The translations under genes were made by a program, and so were the position numbers. The notes under the pieces were generated by a model. The model had not been told where the DNA came from. It did no database searches and worked only from the letters and a program-made list of their open reading frames with translations. Of a DNA stretch of 9,272 bases, positions 6,664-9,272 are shown in pieces. The stretch lies in NCBI GenBank assembly GCA_018401055.1, contig JAGYLB010000068.1:1-9272 (forward strand), written 5' to 3'. Each line of letters begins with the position of its first letter. Positions within the stretch are counted from its first letter, which is position 1. The DNA comes from Roseicyclus sp. Its GTDB lineage: Bacteria; Pseudomonadota; Alphaproteobacteria; Rhodobacterales; Rhodobacteraceae.

Positions 6664-7854
6664 CCGGCAACATGCGTGGCTGGCCGCGGACCGACGGGCG
6701 CAAGGGCATCCGCAACGTGGTCGCGGTGGCCTATCTGGTGGAATGCGCGCACCATGTCGCGCGCGAGATCGCCGCGAGCGACCGCACCGCCGCCCATGTC
6801 ATCGGGTTTCCCGGCTGCTTTCCCAACCCCTATGCGCAGCGGATGATGGAGCGGCTGTGCACGCATCCGAACGTCGGCGCGGTGCTGCTGGTGTCGCTGG
6901 GCTGCGAGAGTTTCGACCGCTACACGCTGGAGTGCGTGGTCGCCGACAGCGGCCGCCCTGTGAAGACTTTGGTGATCCAGAACACCGGCGGCACTCGCTC
7001 GACCATCGCCGAGGGGCGAGGCGTGGATTGCTGAGCAGGCGCGCGACCTCGCCGCCGCGCCGACCGTGGCGATGGCGGTATCCGATCTGGTGGTGGGCAC
7101 CGTCTGCGGCGGCTCGGACGGCACCTCGGGCATCACCGGCAACCCCGCCGCGGGGCTGGCGTTCGACCGGCTGGTGGCCGAGGGTGCGGCCTGCATCTTT
7201 GAGGAAACGGGCGAGCTGATCGGCTGCAGAAATCATGGCCAGCCGCGCCGCGACCCTAGATTGGCCGACGAATTGCGCCGCAGCGTGGATAAGGCTGCCC
7301 GCTATTACGCGACGCTGGGCTTTGGCAGCTTTGCCGCGGGCAATGCAGATGGCGGGTTGACGACCATCGAGGAAAAATCCCTCGGGGCCTACATGAAATC
7401 GGGGCAATCGCAGATTTCCGGCCTGATCAAGCCGGGCGACATCCCGCCGCGCGGCGGGCTTTACCTGTTGGATGTGGTGCCCGACGGCGAGGTGCGTTTC
7501 GGCTTTCCCAACATCTCGGACAATGCCGAGATCGTCGAGATGATGGCCTCGGGCGCGCATTGCACGCTATTCGTCACCGGGCGCGGGTCGGTCGTGGGCT
7601 CGGCGCTGGCGCCAGTGATCAAGATTGCCGCCAACCCGCACATGTACCGCCGCCTGGCCGAGGACATGGACATCAACGCGGGCCGCATCCTCGACGGCGA
7701 AGCGACGCTGGCTGAGGTTGGCGACGAGATCTACGCACGCGTTCTCGCGCTGGCCGCGGGCGAGCCCAGTGCCTCCGAGGCGCTGGGGCATCAGGAATTC
7801 ATCCTGACCTACAAGAGTTTCGAACCGATCGGCCCGGCATGCCTGCCGGTCTGA
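6660..7854 (+). CDS. UxaA-family large subunit, altronate-dehydratase/sulfo-lyase type (one frameshift)
   Basis: Corrected for one extra base near 7020-7021, this is a protein of about 397 residues, matching the C-terminal domain of altronate dehydratase and SuyB. Signatures: RTDGRKGIRN at residues 10-19; GFPGCFPN with Cys53; SLGCES with Cys82; VCGGSDGTSGITGNPAAG with Cys149; FEETGELIGC; and GNADGGLTTIEEKSLGAYMKSG. The cysteines are candidates for the metal site of this metal-dependent family. Without correction the frame from 6660 stops at 7032-7034, and an ATG at 7072 would give only the rest. The expected reading across the shift is AEGRAWIAEQARDL. GGAAGGAG about nine bases before ATG 6660 is a good ribosome site. 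With the SAF protein it should form a two-subunit dehydratase or lyase. UxaA and MR/MLE dehydratases in one operon suggest two successive acid-sugar steps. Confidence 0.87.
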
Positions 7855-7864
7855 CTTCACGCTT

Positions 7865-7876
7865 GGAAAGGGGAGG
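7865..7876 (+). promoter_or_regulatory. Strong ribosome binding site for the SDR gene
   Basis: GGAAAGGGGAGG ends six bases before ATG 7883 in the only non-overlapping junction of any length (28 bp) in the downstream half of the operon. Confidence 0.6.
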
Positions 7877-7882
7877 CGGGCG

Positions 7883-8638
7883 ATGGGCCGCTTGACAGGA
7901 AAGACCGCGCTTGTGACAGCCGCCGCCGCGGGCATCGGGCGCGCCTCGGCGCTGGCGATGGCGCGCGAGGGTGCCAGCGTCACCGCAACCGACATCAACG
8001 CAGACCTGCTGGCCACATTGGCGGACGAGGCGCGCGGCCTGTCTGGCACGCTGGGCACCCGCGTGCTGGATGTGCGCGACCTCGCCGCGATTGCGGATGC
8101 GGCGGCGGTGCTGAGCGGCCCGGATATCCTGTTCAACTGCGCGGGCTTCGTGGCGAACGGCACGATCCTGGATTGCGACGAAGATCAGTGGGCCTTTTCC
8201 CTCGATCTGAACATGACCGCGATGTACCGCATGCTGCGCGCCTTCCTGCCCCCGATGCTGGCGCGTGGCGGCGGCAGCATCATCAACATGGCGTCGGTTG
8301 CGTCGTCGGTGGTGGCAGCACCCAACCGCTTTGTCTATGGCGCGACCAAGGCGGGCGTGATCGGCATGACCAAGGCGGTGGCCGCGGATTTCGTGACGCA
8401 GGGCATCCGCTGCAATGCGATTTGCCCCGGCACGGTCGAGACCCCCTCGCTGCAGGGCCGCCTGCGTGAGACCGGGGACGAGGCGCAAGCGCGGCGCGCC
8501 TTTGTCGCGCGGCAGCCGATGGGCCGTCTGGGCCGCGCCGAAGAAATCGCGGCGCTGGCCGTCTACCTGGCCTCGGACGAAAGCGCCTTCACCACGGGGC
8601 AGGCGCATGTGATCGACGGCGGCTGGGCGAATGTCTGA
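7883..8638 (+). CDS. BDH2/DHRS6-like short-chain dehydrogenase
   Basis: A 251-residue classical SDR that closely follows human BDH2/DHRS6 and bacterial 2-keto-3-deoxy-L-fuconate dehydrogenases, by recalled sequence comparison. The Rossmann motif is TAAAAGIG (residues 12-19), with Ala where most SDRs have the first Gly, as in DHRS6. Asp37 after the second strand predicts NAD rather than NADP. The catalytic set is Asn110, Ser138, Tyr152 and Lys156 (YGATK). Arg149, Arg193 and Arg210 fall where I recall the substrate-pocket arginines of DHRS6 (144, 188, 205), implying a small carboxylated substrate. It starts 28 bp after the UxaA subunit and overlaps the deacylase by 8 bp. Likely step: oxidation of a 2-keto-3-deoxy or 3-hydroxy acid. 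3-Hydroxybutyrate or 4-oxoproline-type substrates cannot be excluded. Confidence 0.92.
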   Translation: MGRLTGKTALVTAAAAGIGRASALAMAREGASVTATDINADLLATLADEARGLSGTLGTRVLDVRDLAAIADAAAVLSGPDILFNCAGFVANGTILDCDEDQWAFSLDLNMTAMYRMLRAFLPPMLARGGGSIINMASVASSVVAAPNRFVYGATKAGVIGMTKAVAADFVTQGIRCNAICPGTVETPSLQGRLRETGDEAQARRAFVARQPMGRLGRAEEIAALAVYLASDESAFTTGQAHVIDGGWANV

Positions 8639-9263
8639 AGCCCTCCCCGCGCCGCGCGCGGCGGCGCTGTTCCACGCCACCGTGGGTTTCGAGAAGGACG
8701 GTCGCCAGATCGGCGCGATCCACATTCCGCTGTCGTCGCATGACGATGCCTGGGGCGTGGTGCCGGTGCCTGTGGGGGTGATCAAGAACGGCACGGGGCC
8801 GACCGTCATCCTCGAGGGCGGCAACCACGGCGACGAATACGAGGGACCCATCGCGCTGAGCGAGTTGTTGCGCGACCTCGACCCGGCGCTTGTTTTCGGC
8901 CGCCTGATCATCGTGCCGGCGATCAACCTGCCCGCGGTCGCGGCGGGGCATCGGGTGTCGCCGGTGGACGGACTGAACCTAAACCGGGTGTTTCCCGGCG
9001 ATCCGCTGGGCACCACGACCCGCCAGATCGCGGCCTATCTGAACGACGTGATCTTTCCGATGGGCGACGCATTCATCGACCTGCATTCGGGGGGATCGTC
9101 GTTGGACATCATCCCCAGCGCGATCATCGAACCCGGCCAGACGCCCGAAAAGCACGCCGCCAACGTGCGGGCGGTGACGGCCTTCGGCACAAGTATTGCC
9201 GTGGTGATCGACAATCGCGGCGACCCACGCACCGCCACCGCAACCGCGGCGCGGAGCCGTTGA
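8631..9263 (+). CDS. AstE/aspartoacylase-type M14 deacylase (shortened; frameshift or window-edge partial)
   Basis: A zinc-dependent deacylase of the succinylglutamate desuccinylase/aspartoacylase family, similar in its N-terminal part to DoeB, the N-acetyl-diaminobutyrate deacetylase of ectoine breakdown. Zinc ligands are His66 and Glu69 (GGNHGDEYEGP) and His152 (DLHSGGSS). NLNRVFPGDP (residues 116-125) is the substrate-carboxylate segment. The frame stops after 210 residues, whereas DoeB-like enzymes have about 330. Family similarity is good up to about residue 205 (DNRGDPRTATA) and is lost in the last few residues, so the stop at 9261-9263 probably follows a one-base shift near 9250. The rest of the gene, including the catalytic Glu region, would lie beyond the window. 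It shares 8 bp with the SDR gene. It probably removes an acyl group from an amide or amino-acid-like intermediate; the substrate is unknown. Confidence 0.8.
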   Translation: MSEALPAPRAAALFHATVGFEKDGRQIGAIHIPLSSHDDAWGVVPVPVGVIKNGTGPTVILEGGNHGDEYEGPIALSELLRDLDPALVFGRLIIVPAINLPAVAAGHRVSPVDGLNLNRVFPGDPLGTTTRQIAAYLNDVIFPMGDAFIDLHSGGSSLDIIPSAIIEPGQTPEKHAANVRAVTAFGTSIAVVIDNRGDPRTATATAARSR

Positions 9264-9272
9264 TCAGACGTT

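Noticed and set aside
6301..7854. Naming the pair suyA/suyB (sulfolactate sulfo-lyase)
   Set aside because: The two-subunit form fits, but so do other split UxaA lyases. No sulfolactate dehydrogenase, sulfite exporter or taurine/cysteate gene is nearby, and the MR/MLE plus SDR context points to sugar acids.
7799..9016. Long minus-strand open frame of 405 codons opposite the SDR and deacylase genes
   Set aside because: It lies antisense to two genes with complete catalytic motifs. Its product is rich in Arg, Ala, His and Gly with no recognisable domain, as expected for a shadow frame in GC-rich DNA.

Overview
The window looks like an accessory catabolic locus from a GC-rich alphaproteobacterium. 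A Rhodobacteraceae/Paracoccus-like host is my best guess, from the third-position G/C codon bias, the gene families and the dense translational coupling. No phylogenetic marker is present, so this is inference.

Layout. Positions 1-827 hold no convincing gene. This stretch looks less GC-rich and contains open fragments without good starts, an 11-bp inverted repeat pair and a strong hairpin; it may be debris of a mobile element or a decayed gene. At 858-1640 (+) lies an IclR-family regulator. It is convergent, with a 4-bp gap, with an intact MaoC-type hydratase at 1645-2097 (-). A divergent, AT-rich control region (2098-2261) separates that gene from a long + strand operon starting at 2262. The operon encodes a second MaoC-like protein (2262-2843), a solute-binding-protein-like protein with no signal peptide (2836-3972), a class III CoA-transferase (3969-5177), a mandelate racemase/muconate lactonizing (MR/MLE) type acid-sugar dehydratase (5177-6286), a split altronate-dehydratase (UxaA) type lyase made of a SAF subunit (6301-6663) and a large subunit (6660-7854), a BDH2/DHRS6-like SDR dehydrogenase (7883-8638) and an AstE/aspartoacylase-type M14 deacylase (8631 to the window end). 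Nearly every junction overlaps by a few bases or has a short gap with a strong ribosome binding site, so the operon reads as one transcription and translation unit.

How the genes may work together. The MR/MLE enzyme, the UxaA pair and the SDR are typical of non-phosphorylated acid-sugar breakdown (dehydrate, oxidise, cleave). The MaoC proteins and the CoA-transferase point to CoA-activated hydroxy/unsaturated acids, and the M14 enzyme to removal of an acyl or amide group. A pathway joining these three chemistries under IclR control is not one I can match to a named pathway. The substrate is unknown; a substituted sugar acid or dicarboxylate is plausible.

Quality warning. The solute-binding-like gene (two shifts), the CoA-transferase (two shifts) and the UxaA large subunit (one shift) each read through cleanly only if single-base shifts are corrected (near 3070, 3738, 4379-4384, 5072-5076 and 7020). 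The last gene may have another near 9250. The pattern suggests sequencing/assembly indels more than true decay, but this cannot be settled from the sequence alone.
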